Source: Hymenobacter yonginensis
GTDB lineage: Bacteria > Bacteroidota > Bacteroidia > Cytophagales > Hymenobacteraceae
Length of the DNA: 64,000 bases
Assembly (NCBI RefSeq): GCF_027625995.1
Contig: NZ_CP115396.1
Span: 4,464,501-4,528,500, forward strand
Direction: 5' to 3'
The translations under genes and the position numbers were made by a program. Positions 35,328 to 43,418 of the stretch are shown piece by piece (the stretch's first letter is position 1; each line of letters begins with the position of its first letter). The notes below the pieces were generated by a model. The model was not told the origin of the DNA. It worked only from the letters and a program-made list of their open reading frames with translations, and did not search any database.

Positions 35328-35822
35328 TTACGGAAACGTCATGCCCCCTTCAAAGGGGTTGCCGCTGGGCGGTGGCCCGGGCTTAAATCCCGAATCCATG
35401 GGGATAGCGGGCCCGCCGATGTCCGACGTCTGGCCGCCGCCCACCGGCATCGACTGCACGCCGCCGAACGTCACCGTTTCCCCGAATACCGCCTCATTCG
35501 GCAGCAGGTCGCCGCCGTTGCCGTTGGCCGTGGGGTTCAGCAGCTGCACTTCCTCGCCGGGCGCGCTTTGCCCCAGCAGCGTACCCAGCTGCCCGCTGAA
35601 ATCCGCCACGCGTACATCGTGCGCCAGCAGCGTTTCCGTGCTGATGTCCACGCCATAGAGCGCATTGATCCGGTTGATGCGGGTGCGGGCGTCCAGCGTG
35701 CCGGCCACCGCCGCCATCAGCTGTTGAGCGGCCTTGCGCAGGCGCGCATCAAAGCGGGCCCGCAGCCGCAGCGCGTCCTTCGTGCGCTTGTCGGCTTGTT
35801 TCTGATAGGCAGTCTTTGCCAT
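35328..35822 (-). CDS. Hypothetical protein
   Basis: A 164-residue protein. The N-terminal ~70 residues are basic and helical (QKQADKRTKDALRLRARFDARLRKAAQQL). The C-terminal ~60 residues are Gly/Pro-rich and probably disordered (IPMDSGFKPGPPPSGNPFEGG). No family is recognised. The charged coil plus flexible tail could suit a scaffold- or DNA-associated protein. It may share a transcript with the genes to its right. Confidence 0.55.
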   Translation of the reverse strand: MAKTAYQKQADKRTKDALRLRARFDARLRKAAQQLMAAVAGTLDARTRINRINALYGVDISTETLLAHDVRVADFSGQLGTLLGQSAPGEEVQLLNPTANGNGGDLLPNEAVFGETVTFGGVQSMPVGGGQTSDIGGPAIPMDSGFKPGPPPSGNPFEGGMTFP

Positions 35823-35943
35823 CTTATTTCAGTCTGAGTTGAAAAAATACAAGAATCCGGCCCAGGTGACCGGCGCGGGTTTCCGGTAGGTTTCTCCTAG
35901 CTTCCTCCTAGCCTTCTCCCGGTGGCCTCATCCGGCCTAAACA

Positions 35944-35975
35944 CAAAACCGCCCCGACCGGAAGCCGGCCGGGGC
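35944..35975 (-). terminator. Terminator after the DUF6266-like gene
   Basis: GCCCCGACCGG pairs with CCGGCCGGGGC (allowing G-T pairs). On the - strand it is followed by GGTTTTGTGTTT. It lies 11 bp past the stop at 35986. Confidence 0.75.
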
Positions 35976-35985
35976 AGTCCTGCCG

Positions 35986-36621
35986 CTACGCTACCTGCGC
36001 CTGCGCCGTGGTCGAGGCGTCTGAGCCGTCGGCGCGGTAGGCGAAGGCCAGGGCCATCAGGTCAGCGGGCGCCACGCCCTGCAGCGCTACGTCCTCGATG
36101 TCCAGGCTACCGTCGCCGCGAGTGGCGTCCTCGTCCGAGGCGGCCACCACCCGGCCGGTAACTTTGTTCACCACCACGGCCTTCACGCCATCCGTTTCCA
36201 GGGCCGTGTTGCCGTTGCTGTTGTCGGCAAAGCTGACCGTCACCTTGCCCGTAGCCGCGTCGAGCACCGCGCCCACGCCGGCCAGCGGCTCCACCGACCC
36301 GCCCGACAGCACTAGCTTCGAGTAATCGATGCTGGCCACGTTCTGCGCGTCGGCCTGGGTGTTGACGAAGTTTAGCTGCACGAAGCGGTTATAGGCCGAC
36401 TTGCCGCCCTGCGCGAGCAGGCCCATCTGGGCCGCGCCCGCGAACTTGCGGAACAGGTCGGCCAGCAGCTTGAAGCGGCTGCGCGTGTTCTGCTGCGCGG
36501 GCGTGTTGCTGCTGTTGCTGGCAATCTTCTGCCGGATCTGGTTGTCGCCCGTGCCGCCCGAGAAAGTCAGGTTGCCCAGGCTGCCTTTAATGTTGCCCAA
36601 CGGGCTGTAAATGCGTGCCAT
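35986..36621 (-). CDS. DUF6266-like protein
   Basis: This 211-residue protein resembles the DUF6266 family of Bacteroidota phages and islands: start MARIYSPLGNIKGSLGNLTF, then RQKIASNSSNTPAQQNTRSRFKLLADLFR (about 29-57) and FVQLNFVN. The C-terminal half is beta-rich and Ala/Gly-rich. The family function is unknown. It could be a virion-associated protein, which would be the only structural hint in the element. The ATG at 36621 is the natural start. Confidence 0.65.
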   Translation of the reverse strand: MARIYSPLGNIKGSLGNLTFSGGTGDNQIRQKIASNSSNTPAQQNTRSRFKLLADLFRKFAGAAQMGLLAQGGKSAYNRFVQLNFVNTQADAQNVASIDYSKLVLSGGSVEPLAGVGAVLDAATGKVTVSFADNSNGNTALETDGVKAVVVNKVTGRVVAASDEDATRGDGSLDIEDVALQGVAPADLMALAFAYRADGSDASTTAQAQVA

Positions 36622-36661
36622 CGTGTAAGGGAAAAAAGGTGAGAGAAAAGAAGTTGGCTGA

Positions 36662-37279
36662 CTATTCGCGCGGCCACCCGGAGCAGCCAACCCAGGCCCG
36701 CGCTTTTTCTTGCTTGTTGTAGGCGCGCCACACGCCCGGCCGCACGGCCGTAGCCGTACCACACCGCCACAGGCCCCGGTACTTGTGCTGGGCGGTTTGT
36801 TGCAGCACTGCCCAGCGCGGCGTAGTCCGGTCCGGTTCATAGGCCCAGCCCCAGCCCCGCGCCACCAGCAGGCTATCCACCCGCAGCCACCGCCGACGGC
36901 CCCCGGCCATCAGCACCGATACCCGCAGCCCGGCCAACGTGCGCCCGTACCGGTCGGCCGGGCCCCGGTCCACTTCCAGCAGCCGGCCCCGCAGCAGCCC
37001 CGCCACTGAATCCGCCGCCGCCCGCCCGAAGGGCTGGCCCAGCTCCGGCGCGTCCACTGCGCGCAACCGTACCCGAACCAGCCCGGCCGGCAGCAGTACC
37101 TCGTAGGTGTCGCCATCCAGTACCCGGCGCACGCTGCCATACTCCGGGCCCGTGCCCCTTCGTGGGGCCGCCGTTGGCGCAGGCGTCACAAACAACGGTA
37201 GCGCCGAAGCCCGCACCACCTGAGCATAACCCCAGTGGCTGTTGATTGTGTATAAAAGTGTAATAAAGTGGCGAATCAT
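36662..37279 (-). CDS. Thermonuclease-like (SNase-fold) nuclease
   Basis: A 205-residue protein with a staphylococcal-nuclease-like domain: VRRVLDGDTYEVLL, then VRLRAVDAPELGQPF and DRYGRTLAGL, the three conserved blocks that carry the catalytic Arg and calcium-binding Asp residues. The N-terminal ~25 residues are moderately hydrophobic and may direct export. The family cuts DNA and RNA without sequence specificity. It lies between the DUF6266-like gene and the integrase on the same strand. The start is the ATG at 37279; a TTG at 37306 is possible. Its cargo or phage role is unclear. Confidence 0.8.
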   Translation of the reverse strand: MIRHFITLLYTINSHWGYAQVVRASALPLFVTPAPTAAPRRGTGPEYGSVRRVLDGDTYEVLLPAGLVRVRLRAVDAPELGQPFGRAAADSVAGLLRGRLLEVDRGPADRYGRTLAGLRVSVLMAGGRRRWLRVDSLLVARGWGWAYEPDRTTPRWAVLQQTAQHKYRGLWRCGTATAVRPGVWRAYNKQEKARAWVGCSGWPRE

Positions 37280-37696
37280 CGCCTGAAAGTAATGTATTTT
37301 ACACAAATGTATATATTATATCAACTTTAGTGTGCAGTGCTGGCATGTCAGCAACGCAGTGTTTTCAGTGATGCCACGTCTTTTGCTGTTTCTGCTGCTG
37401 CTGCCCCTCTGCCCGACGACACCGCCCACCCCGACGATAACGGCCGCCGAGGCGGCACAGCGGCCAGGTGAGTGGGGAGTAGGTAACACGTCCCCAGGCC
37501 CGCGTGGCCCGCGTATTTCAGGCCCGCAGCGGCTACGTGTTGCTCCCCTCAGCCCGCCCCGCCCTCACTGCCCGCCCGAAGTGGTGGTGGCACCTGATGT
37601 AGGGCCCAATCCAGCCCGCCACCTACGCAAACGGCCCGCCGGGTGGGCGGGCCGCGTAGTGCAGGTGAAAGGGACTGTTCAGGTGGAAGGGGCTGT
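37280..37696. other. Gap between nuclease and integrase genes
   Basis: The right-hand ~70 bp of the nuclease upstream region are A+T-rich and contain GTGTATAAAAGTGTAATA (about 37245) and TTTTACACAAATG (about 37297), which repeat the GTGTA half-site. A + strand frame from 37371 (MPRLLLFLLLLPLCPTTPPTP) begins with a signal-peptide-like stretch and runs to 37766, into the integrase gene. Its remaining sequence is low-complexity, so I do not call it a gene with confidence. Confidence 0.4.
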
Positions 37697-39001
37697 TCAG
37701 GCCGCCGAGGGCTCCACGGCGCAAATCTGGCTGTCCAGGGCCCCGGCGTTGTCCGTCGCCCCCTGACCCTCCCAGATGCGCCGCATAGTGTGGTGCTGGA
37801 AGTCTTCCACAATCTTGGCGTAGATGAGCGTGGTCTGGATTTTCTTGTGCCCCAGCACCTTTTGCAGCACCTCCACCGGCATGCCGCGCAGCAGGCTTTG
37901 CGTAGCGAACGTATGCCGGGCCGTGTGCATGGTCACCAGCTCACACTTGGGCACCGCCGCCCGCACGATGCCCCCGTCCCCCGTACTTACCAGGTCCGCC
38001 GCCGCCGTCAGGCCGGCCAGCTTCGCTACCCGTTTCAGGTACTTGTTCATCACCTGGTTCGGGTGTACCGGCAGCAGCCGCAACCGCTCCGGGTCGGCGT
38101 ACTTGTCCAGAATGGCCGCAGCCGCCGCCGTCAGGTAGATGCTCACGCCGGCCCGCGTCTTGCTCTGCACCAGCCGCAGCACCCGCCCGCCGCTCCACTC
38201 CTGCACGTTGCCCGCATGCAGGGCCACCACGTCGGAGTAGCGCAGGCCCGTGTAGCAGCAAAACAGAAACACGTCCCGCGTGGCCACCAGATTGGCCGGC
38301 AGCATCGCGGCGCCCAGCGCCTGCAGGTCCGCCGCCGACAGGTACAGCTTCGGCGAGTCGGCCGGCTTCGCCACTAGCTTCCGCAGCTCGATGCCCACCG
38401 CCACGCCCCGCTCGTCGCGCAGAAACCGCAGGAAGGACTTCAGGTCTTTGACCGCCGTGTAGAGCGTATTCGGCGCCAGCTTCCGCACTTCCCGCAGGTA
38501 GCCCAGCAGCGCGTCGTGCTGCGCCAGGTTGTAGGATGCCGGGTCCAGTAGTTGCCCGCTCCACTGCTCGTAGCCCGTAAACCAGTTGCGGGCCACCACA
38601 TGCTGCCGCAGCGTTTCCCCCGAGTACCCCCGCGCCCGCATCGACTGCCGGTATTCCTCGTACCACACCGCCACCGGCCGCGTTCGGGCTTCATTGGCCG
38701 GCTCGCGCTCCGGCCGGAGCGCCGCTTTCAGCCCCGCCACCGTGGGTGCCTGTCCGGCTGCCCGCACCCCGCGCCACCATTTCAGCACGTTGCCCGCCAT
38801 CAGCTGCAGCAGGTCATTGGCTTCCTCGGCCAGCGGGTAAGAGCGTCTGAATTCCTGTCGGTCTGCGTTCCAGTCGGCTGGCTTGCATTTCTCACCAGTG
38901 GAACATTTCAGGCGGGCCCCGTCGAAGTAACAGAGCAGATGCACCGGGCATCTTCCCGCTTTGTCTTTCTTGTCGGTGCGAAGCGTGAATTGGGTAACCA
39001 T
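37697..39001 (-). CDS. Tyrosine integrase of the element
   Basis: This 434-residue site-specific recombinase would insert and excise the element at tRNA-Thr. It has an N-terminal arm-binding domain (FTLRTDKKDKAGRCPVHLL), a core-binding domain (about 105-205) and the catalytic domain with Arg254 (TGLRYSDV), Lys281 (QSKTR), His359 and Arg362 (HTARHTFA), His385 (LGHKKIQTT) and Tyr394 (IYAKI). The ATG at 39001 was chosen; upstream codons run into the tRNA terminator. The start lies 150 bp from attR, the usual position, and all six residues are intact. Confidence 0.95.
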   Translation of the reverse strand: MVTQFTLRTDKKDKAGRCPVHLLCYFDGARLKCSTGEKCKPADWNADRQEFRRSYPLAEEANDLLQLMAGNVLKWWRGVRAAGQAPTVAGLKAALRPEREPANEARTRPVAVWYEEYRQSMRARGYSGETLRQHVVARNWFTGYEQWSGQLLDPASYNLAQHDALLGYLREVRKLAPNTLYTAVKDLKSFLRFLRDERGVAVGIELRKLVAKPADSPKLYLSAADLQALGAAMLPANLVATRDVFLFCCYTGLRYSDVVALHAGNVQEWSGGRVLRLVQSKTRAGVSIYLTAAAAAILDKYADPERLRLLPVHPNQVMNKYLKRVAKLAGLTAAADLVSTGDGGIVRAAVPKCELVTMHTARHTFATQSLLRGMPVEVLQKVLGHKKIQTTLIYAKIVEDFQHHTMRRIWEGQGATDNAGALDSQICAVEPSAA

Positions 39002-39084
39002 AAAAAGGGGGCGTAACAGGGGGCGAGCTTCCCGCCCCCAAGTGGAAGATTCGCGCCCAGAGTTACCGATACCCCCAGACGCAA

Positions 39085-39130
39085 AAAACCCGGAAACCCA
39101 CTTTCGCAGCGCGAGAAGCAAGTTTCCGGG
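39085..39130 (-). terminator. Terminator between tRNA-Thr and the integrase gene
   Basis: CCCGGAAAC (39089-39097) pairs with GTTTCCGGG (39122-39130). Read leftward, TTTTTTGC follows. It lies just inside attR and would end the tRNA-Thr transcript before the integrase gene. It resembles the chromosomal hairpin outside attL. Confidence 0.8.
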
Positions 39131-39147
39131 CGTTCCGGGATAGAATA

Positions 39148-39168
39148 TGTGAGCCTGTTATTGGACTC
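39148..39168. other. attR: 21-bp direct repeat overlapping tRNA-Thr 3' end
   Basis: Identical to 9424-9444. It spans the tRNA acceptor and T-arm 3' side plus 4 bases downstream, so insertion left the tRNA intact. Confidence 0.9.
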
Positions 39169-39224
39169 GAACCAACGACCTGCTCATTACGAATGAGCTG
39201 CTCTACCAACTGAGCTAAACAGGC
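39152..39224 (-). tRNA. tRNA-Thr (anticodon CGU)
   Basis: The 73-nt cloverleaf reads on the - strand. The acceptor GCCTGTT pairs with AACAGGC. A D arm with AGCTCAGTTGGTAGAGC, an anticodon stem GCTCA/TGAGC with loop TTCGTAA (anticodon CGT), and a T arm GTTGG-TTCGAGT-CCAAT follow. CCA is not encoded. It serves as the integration site of the element to its left. Confidence 0.95.
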
Positions 39225-39407
39225 ATTTCCGAGGCGGCGTATCCGTCAGGGGCAGCAAAGATAGAAAGCCAGCGGAGACCTACGCAACACTTGGCCGCAT
39301 TTTTTGTGCGGGCGGCAGGCGACAGCCATCGGCCGCGCCGGCCTAGTAGGGGATGGCGGAGAAGGCCGCGCCGCATTTCCCACCTTTCCGGCATCTTTGT
39401 GGTTCCT

Positions 39408-40154
39408 ATGAAAGCACTCCGCAAACTTCTGGTCCGCACGCTTGGCTTCGAGCGCTACATTCGTTTCGTGAGCGGCGTGTACCTGCGGCTGGTGGGCGCG
39501 GGCTGGGGCCGGCAGAAATACCCGGAGCTGTTTTTTCTGCAGCAACTCATCAAGCCCGGCTTTGTGTGCCTCGATATCGGCGCGAATCTGGGCTACTACT
39601 CGGTGGCGCTGTCGAGGCTGGTGGGGCCCGATGGGCAGGTGCTGGCCGTGGAGCCGATTCCGGATTTTCAGGCCATCTGGCAGGATAACGTGAAGCTCAG
39701 CGGCCTCGACAACCTCACGCTGCTGCCCTACGCGCTGGGCAGCGAGAATACCACCGTGCAGATGGGCACGCCCGAGCGCAACGGCCTGCTGCACCACGGC
39801 ATGACCAAAGTAGCGGCCAGCAATCCTCACGAGCACTACGCCCGCACCTACGAGGTGCCCATGCGCGTGCCCGACGACCTGCTGGCCCACCTGCCGCGCC
39901 TCGACTTTGTGAAGTGCGACGTGGAAGGCTTCGAGCACGTGGTGTTTGCCAACATGCAGGCCACGCTGCGCCGCTTCCGGCCCCTCATCCAGACCGAGCT
40001 CAACGGCCTCGACAACCGCCGGGCCGTGGTGGCTACCCTGGCCGAGTTGGGCTATAAACCCTTTGTGCTGTCGGCGCGTTCTGAGTTGGTGCCGTGCACC
40101 GAAACCCAGCTCAACAGCGCCGTCACGGCCGATTTCTACTTTCAACCCGCCTGA
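39408..40154 (+). CDS. FkbM-family SAM-dependent methyltransferase
   Basis: A 248-residue protein with the FkbM methyltransferase layout: motif I CLDIGANLGYYSVALS (about 60-75), VLAVEPIPDF, and FVKCDVEGFEHVVF (about 167-180). The family O-methylates sugars or other small molecules, often in surface-glycan or secondary-metabolite pathways; the substrate here is unknown. CATCTTTG lies 9 bp before the ATG at 39408 and is a -7-box-like element. It is the first chromosomal gene right of the island; DUF4834 follows 15 bp later. Confidence 0.88.
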   Translation: MKALRKLLVRTLGFERYIRFVSGVYLRLVGAGWGRQKYPELFFLQQLIKPGFVCLDIGANLGYYSVALSRLVGPDGQVLAVEPIPDFQAIWQDNVKLSGLDNLTLLPYALGSENTTVQMGTPERNGLLHHGMTKVAASNPHEHYARTYEVPMRVPDDLLAHLPRLDFVKCDVEGFEHVVFANMQATLRRFRPLIQTELNGLDNRRAVVATLAELGYKPFVLSARSELVPCTETQLNSAVTADFYFQPA

Positions 40155-40169
40155 TTTCCGGCTTTTTCC

Positions 40170-40460
40170 ATGTTCATCAAGATCCTGCTAATTTTTCTGG
40201 TTCTGGCGCTGGTGCTGCGCTTCGTGTTGCCGCTGCTGATGCGGCATCTGCTGGTCGGCTTCCTGCAGAAGCAGGCCCGCCGCCACGGCCAGCAGCTCGG
40301 GGGCGCGCCCTTCGGCGGTGCCGCCCCGCCGCCATCGCCCGGCCGCGATGCTCCCGGCCAGGTGCACATCGACTATGTGCCGCCCACGCCCCGCCGTACC
40401 AAAGACAAGCCCACTGAGTTCAAAGGCGGTGAGTACGTGGATTTCGAGGAAGTGAAGTAG
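40170..40460 (+). CDS. DUF4834 family small membrane protein
   Basis: A 96-residue protein with one N-terminal membrane segment (IKILLIFLVLALVLRFVLPLL) and the DUF4834 end (GQVHIDYVPP, then GGEYVDFEEVK). The family is specific to Bacteroidota and has no known function. It follows the FkbM gene closely and a hairpin repeat comes after it. Confidence 0.85.
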   Translation: MFIKILLIFLVLALVLRFVLPLLMRHLLVGFLQKQARRHGQQLGGAPFGGAAPPPSPGRDAPGQVHIDYVPPTPRRTKDKPTEFKGGEYVDFEEVK

Positions 40461-40537
40461 CTATAGTCGGCGGATCTGCACTGTCGGCGAAGCCGCAGAA
40501 CATTATGCGCAGCAAGCGGCGTTACTCCTTGCTCTCA

Positions 40538-40630
40538 CCAAACGCCAAAGTCCCTCACAAAGAAGCCCCCCGGCAGCAGGTTGATAACCTGACGTCGGAG
40601 GGCTTCTTTGTGAAGGGCCTTGGCGTTTGG
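40538..40630. repeat. Long intergenic inverted repeat
   Basis: Arms 40538-40571 and 40597-40630 pair over ~34 bp with a few mismatches (CCAAACGCCAAAG... and ...CTTGGCGTTTGG), around a 25-base loop. It lies between a + and a - strand gene. It probably works as a bidirectional terminator or is a mobile hairpin element. Confidence 0.75.
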
Positions 40631-40667
40631 CTTAGGAAAGATTGTGTCGCTTCGCTTGCAATGACAA

Positions 40668-43289
40668 TCAGAACCCAACGCCCACCCGCAGGCCGGTGCC
40701 CACGCGCTGGCTTGACTGCAGGCCGGTGTAAAAGTCCACGCGGACTACTTTGAAAACGTGTTCCAGGCCCACGCCCAGCTCCACGTAGTGGCCCACCTGC
40801 GCGGTGGTCAGGTAGTTGAGCGAAACCACTTCCTGCCACTTCAGCTGGCGCAGCAGCGGGATTTTGTTGAGGAAAAAGCCGTTGAAGTGGTGGTTGAAGT
40901 GCGCTTCCAGAAACGATTTCCGGGTGCTGAAGCGGTAGTAGTCGAGCAACTGAAACTGGCTGAAGTCGGCGGCCAGGGCGGTGCGGTTGCCGCTGAAGTG
41001 GCGGTAGTCCATGAACGAAAGCTGCGGCTGGCCCACGAAGCCGCCGGCTGCCACCCGGTAGTTGCTCGTGCCCAGCAGGCCCAGCCCGATGGTTTGCCGT
41101 ATGCCGGCTTCCAGCAGCGTGTAGCGCACATCGGAGCCCAGCACCCCGCCGATACCCTGCCGCCAGATGCCCGTAAACGTCGGCGCCTTTGAACTCAGAT
41201 TGACCTTGCCATTCGGGCGGGTAATGTAGCGCTGGCCGGGCTGGAACGTGGCGGCCATCACGAAGCGGAGGGCCTGGTTGCGGCCGAAGCTGGTGCCGCC
41301 GGGCAGTTCCTCGGCCACCGGATCGTTGGGCGTGAAGGCCACGCCGGGCCGGTCGCGCCACAGGTCGATGGTGGTGTTTTCCAGCTCCCGGCGCTCGTAG
41401 TAGCTCAGGGTGCCTTCCAGCGTCAGGCCGTTCAGCACCTCGGTCTGGTAGCTCAGGCGGGCGCCGTCGCGGCGGTAGAGCTTGGCGTAGTTGCGGTTGT
41501 TGAGCAGCGTGTAAATGGAGTTGATGAGCGGCGTAAGCTGCGAGTTGGGGTCGAAGTTCTCGATGGTGCGGCCCACCTGCCCGCTGAGCTGGGACACGCG
41601 CACAGGATGCAGCTGCCAGACCGCCGACACGCTTGGGCTGAGCAGCTTGCTGCTGAAGCCATAGCGCAGGGCCGGCGTGATAGAGTGAAACCGCCGGTCG
41701 TCGGTGCGCTGCCGGAACGTAACCTGCGGGTTCAGCACGGTGCCTTCCACCGTGTTGTAGAGCACAAGGTTATAGGCCGGCGGCACACTCCACGAGGTTT
41801 TGCGGAAGCTGTTGTTGTGAAAGTAGCCCGTGAGCAGATTGCCGGGGCTGAACTCGTTGCGCACCCGGTCTAGGGAGTCCTGGTAGGGGCGGGAGTTGCG
41901 CACCACTTCGGTGCTGTCCTTCACGGTGTAGTCTTTCTGCTCTTCCTCAGTGAGTGGAATCGGGCGGATGCTGTCCCAGTAGCTGGAATCCCGCTCGTTC
42001 GCGTCTTTTTCCACCAGCATCACCTCGCCGCGCTTCAGCTTCCCGATGCTCAGGTTGGTGGTGTCGCGCTCGGCCAGCTTGGCTTGGCGGCGCACCTGGC
42101 GGCTCAGGCCACTGAGCTGCGGCTTCTGGCGCCGGATATCGGCGGCGGTTTCGCGCGTAACGGGGGCATCGGCGGGCTCGGGCGTGGCGGGCAGGGCCGT
42201 GGCAACCGGGCGGTTGGGGTAGGTGGGCTGCACCCGGTAGTTGCTGAGCACGGCCGTCAGATAGCCGTTGCCTTTAAAGCCGAGGGCCGTGAAACCCACC
42301 GTAATCTTCTGCGACTGTATCACCCACACATCCGACGGGCCGGGCGCGGGCGCAAACAGCTGCTCGATGTGAAAATTGTCGACGTAGTCCAGCTGAGCGT
42401 TTTTATCGAGGTCCAGCGACACGGAATGGATGCGCCAGGTGCCATCCACGATGTAGATGTGGCCCGAGGAAAACACGGGGTCGGTGCGGCGGCGCGGCGT
42501 CACGCGGATTTTGTGCACCAGCACGCCGCCCTGCTGGCTGCTGCCTTCCAGCTCGTACTTATAGAACAGCATAGCCCCATCGGCCACCGGCGACACGAAG
42601 CCGCGCTCCGAGAAGCCGCTTTTCAGCACGTTGTCGTAGAAGTTGAGGCCCGCGCCGCGGCCGGCCCGGTTGAAGCTGATGCCTTTGGCGTCGCCGCTCA
42701 CGCGCGAGGAAATCATGCGTTCCTGCACCACGTTGGGCTGCCGGAAGCTCAGCTCCGACACCGACTCGGACAGGTAGAAAATACCCGGCTTGATATCGGG
42801 CCCGATCTTGACGAGGCCCAGAATCTTGCCCGGCACCTCCACAAAGCGCGCCAGGGCTTTGATGTAGGCGCGGGCCTTGAAGGCGGCCACCTCGCGACGG
42901 TGGTAGCGGCGCCACTGCTGGGCCTGCTGAATGATGGCGTAGGCAGGGTCGCGGTCGGAGGCGCGCACCACCACTTCGCGCAGCTTGTAGCTTTCGGGCT
43001 CCAGGGTCACGTTGAGGGTGAGGGCCGTGTCGCCGCCGGCCACCCGCACGCTTTCGATGCGCGGCTTGTAGCCTACGTACTGAAACACCAGCTCGTACTG
43101 GCCGGCCGGCAAACGCAGCTGGTAGCTGCCCTGCTCGTTGGTGGCGGTGCTGGTAGTGGTGGTGCGCACGGCCACGTTGGCGAAGGCCAGGCCGGCGCCG
43201 GCAGCATCCGCCACACGGCCCCGGACTACGCCGCCGTGGGCAGCACCGGCAAACAATAACAGGAATAGAAACAGGTAGAAACGCGGCAT
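40668..43289 (-). CDS. DUF5686 outer-membrane protein with carboxypeptidase-like regulatory domain
   Basis: An 873-residue envelope protein. The signal peptide (FYLFLFLLLFAGAAHG) is followed by a carboxypeptidase-regulatory-like domain (VVRGRVADAAGAGLAFANVAV, about 20-105; ELVFQYVGYKPR). The long DUF5686 region begins near ASDRDPAYAIIQQAQQWRRYHRREV. The C-terminal ~350 residues look like outer-membrane beta strands and end in Gly-Phe, as barrel proteins do. The ATG at 43289 starts the signal peptide. Family members are common in Bacteroidota; the function is not established. Confidence 0.9.
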   Translation of the reverse strand: MPRFYLFLFLLLFAGAAHGGVVRGRVADAAGAGLAFANVAVRTTTTSTATNEQGSYQLRLPAGQYELVFQYVGYKPRIESVRVAGGDTALTLNVTLEPESYKLREVVVRASDRDPAYAIIQQAQQWRRYHRREVAAFKARAYIKALARFVEVPGKILGLVKIGPDIKPGIFYLSESVSELSFRQPNVVQERMISSRVSGDAKGISFNRAGRGAGLNFYDNVLKSGFSERGFVSPVADGAMLFYKYELEGSSQQGGVLVHKIRVTPRRRTDPVFSSGHIYIVDGTWRIHSVSLDLDKNAQLDYVDNFHIEQLFAPAPGPSDVWVIQSQKITVGFTALGFKGNGYLTAVLSNYRVQPTYPNRPVATALPATPEPADAPVTRETAADIRRQKPQLSGLSRQVRRQAKLAERDTTNLSIGKLKRGEVMLVEKDANERDSSYWDSIRPIPLTEEEQKDYTVKDSTEVVRNSRPYQDSLDRVRNEFSPGNLLTGYFHNNSFRKTSWSVPPAYNLVLYNTVEGTVLNPQVTFRQRTDDRRFHSITPALRYGFSSKLLSPSVSAVWQLHPVRVSQLSGQVGRTIENFDPNSQLTPLINSIYTLLNNRNYAKLYRRDGARLSYQTEVLNGLTLEGTLSYYERRELENTTIDLWRDRPGVAFTPNDPVAEELPGGTSFGRNQALRFVMAATFQPGQRYITRPNGKVNLSSKAPTFTGIWRQGIGGVLGSDVRYTLLEAGIRQTIGLGLLGTSNYRVAAGGFVGQPQLSFMDYRHFSGNRTALAADFSQFQLLDYYRFSTRKSFLEAHFNHHFNGFFLNKIPLLRQLKWQEVVSLNYLTTAQVGHYVELGVGLEHVFKVVRVDFYTGLQSSQRVGTGLRVGVGF

Positions 43290-43418
43290 GGAGCAGGATG
43301 GAATGGATGGCTCCAAGATAGAGAGAATAGGCAGGCAATAGGTTGTGCGAACCCGCAAACGGGGGGCGTTTTCGACCAAGCCAGGGGTCTTTTCGACCAA
43401 AGTTCCGGACGGCCGCTA

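Larger units (their letters stand above)
9424..39168. mobile_element. Phage-derived or satellite-like integrated element at tRNA-Thr
   Basis: A 21-bp direct repeat (9424-9444 and 39148-39168) flanks about 29.7 kb. The right copy covers the last 17 bases of tRNA-Thr plus 4 bases beyond it. A tyrosine integrase lies at the tRNA end and an S24 repressor at the other end. Inside are early phage-like genes (repressor, Cro-like, excisionase-like, methyltransferase, replication initiator), a RecE-like nuclease and a lysis-like cluster, plus RHS and IS cargo. No terminase, portal, capsid or tail gene is recognised. This fits a satellite or a prophage that lost its structural module. Confidence 0.88.

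Noticed and set aside
37371-37766. A + strand frame beginning with a signal-peptide-like stretch
   Set aside because: The rest is Pro/Arg/Gly-rich without family features, and it runs into the integrase gene on the other strand. Mentioned only as part of the gap.
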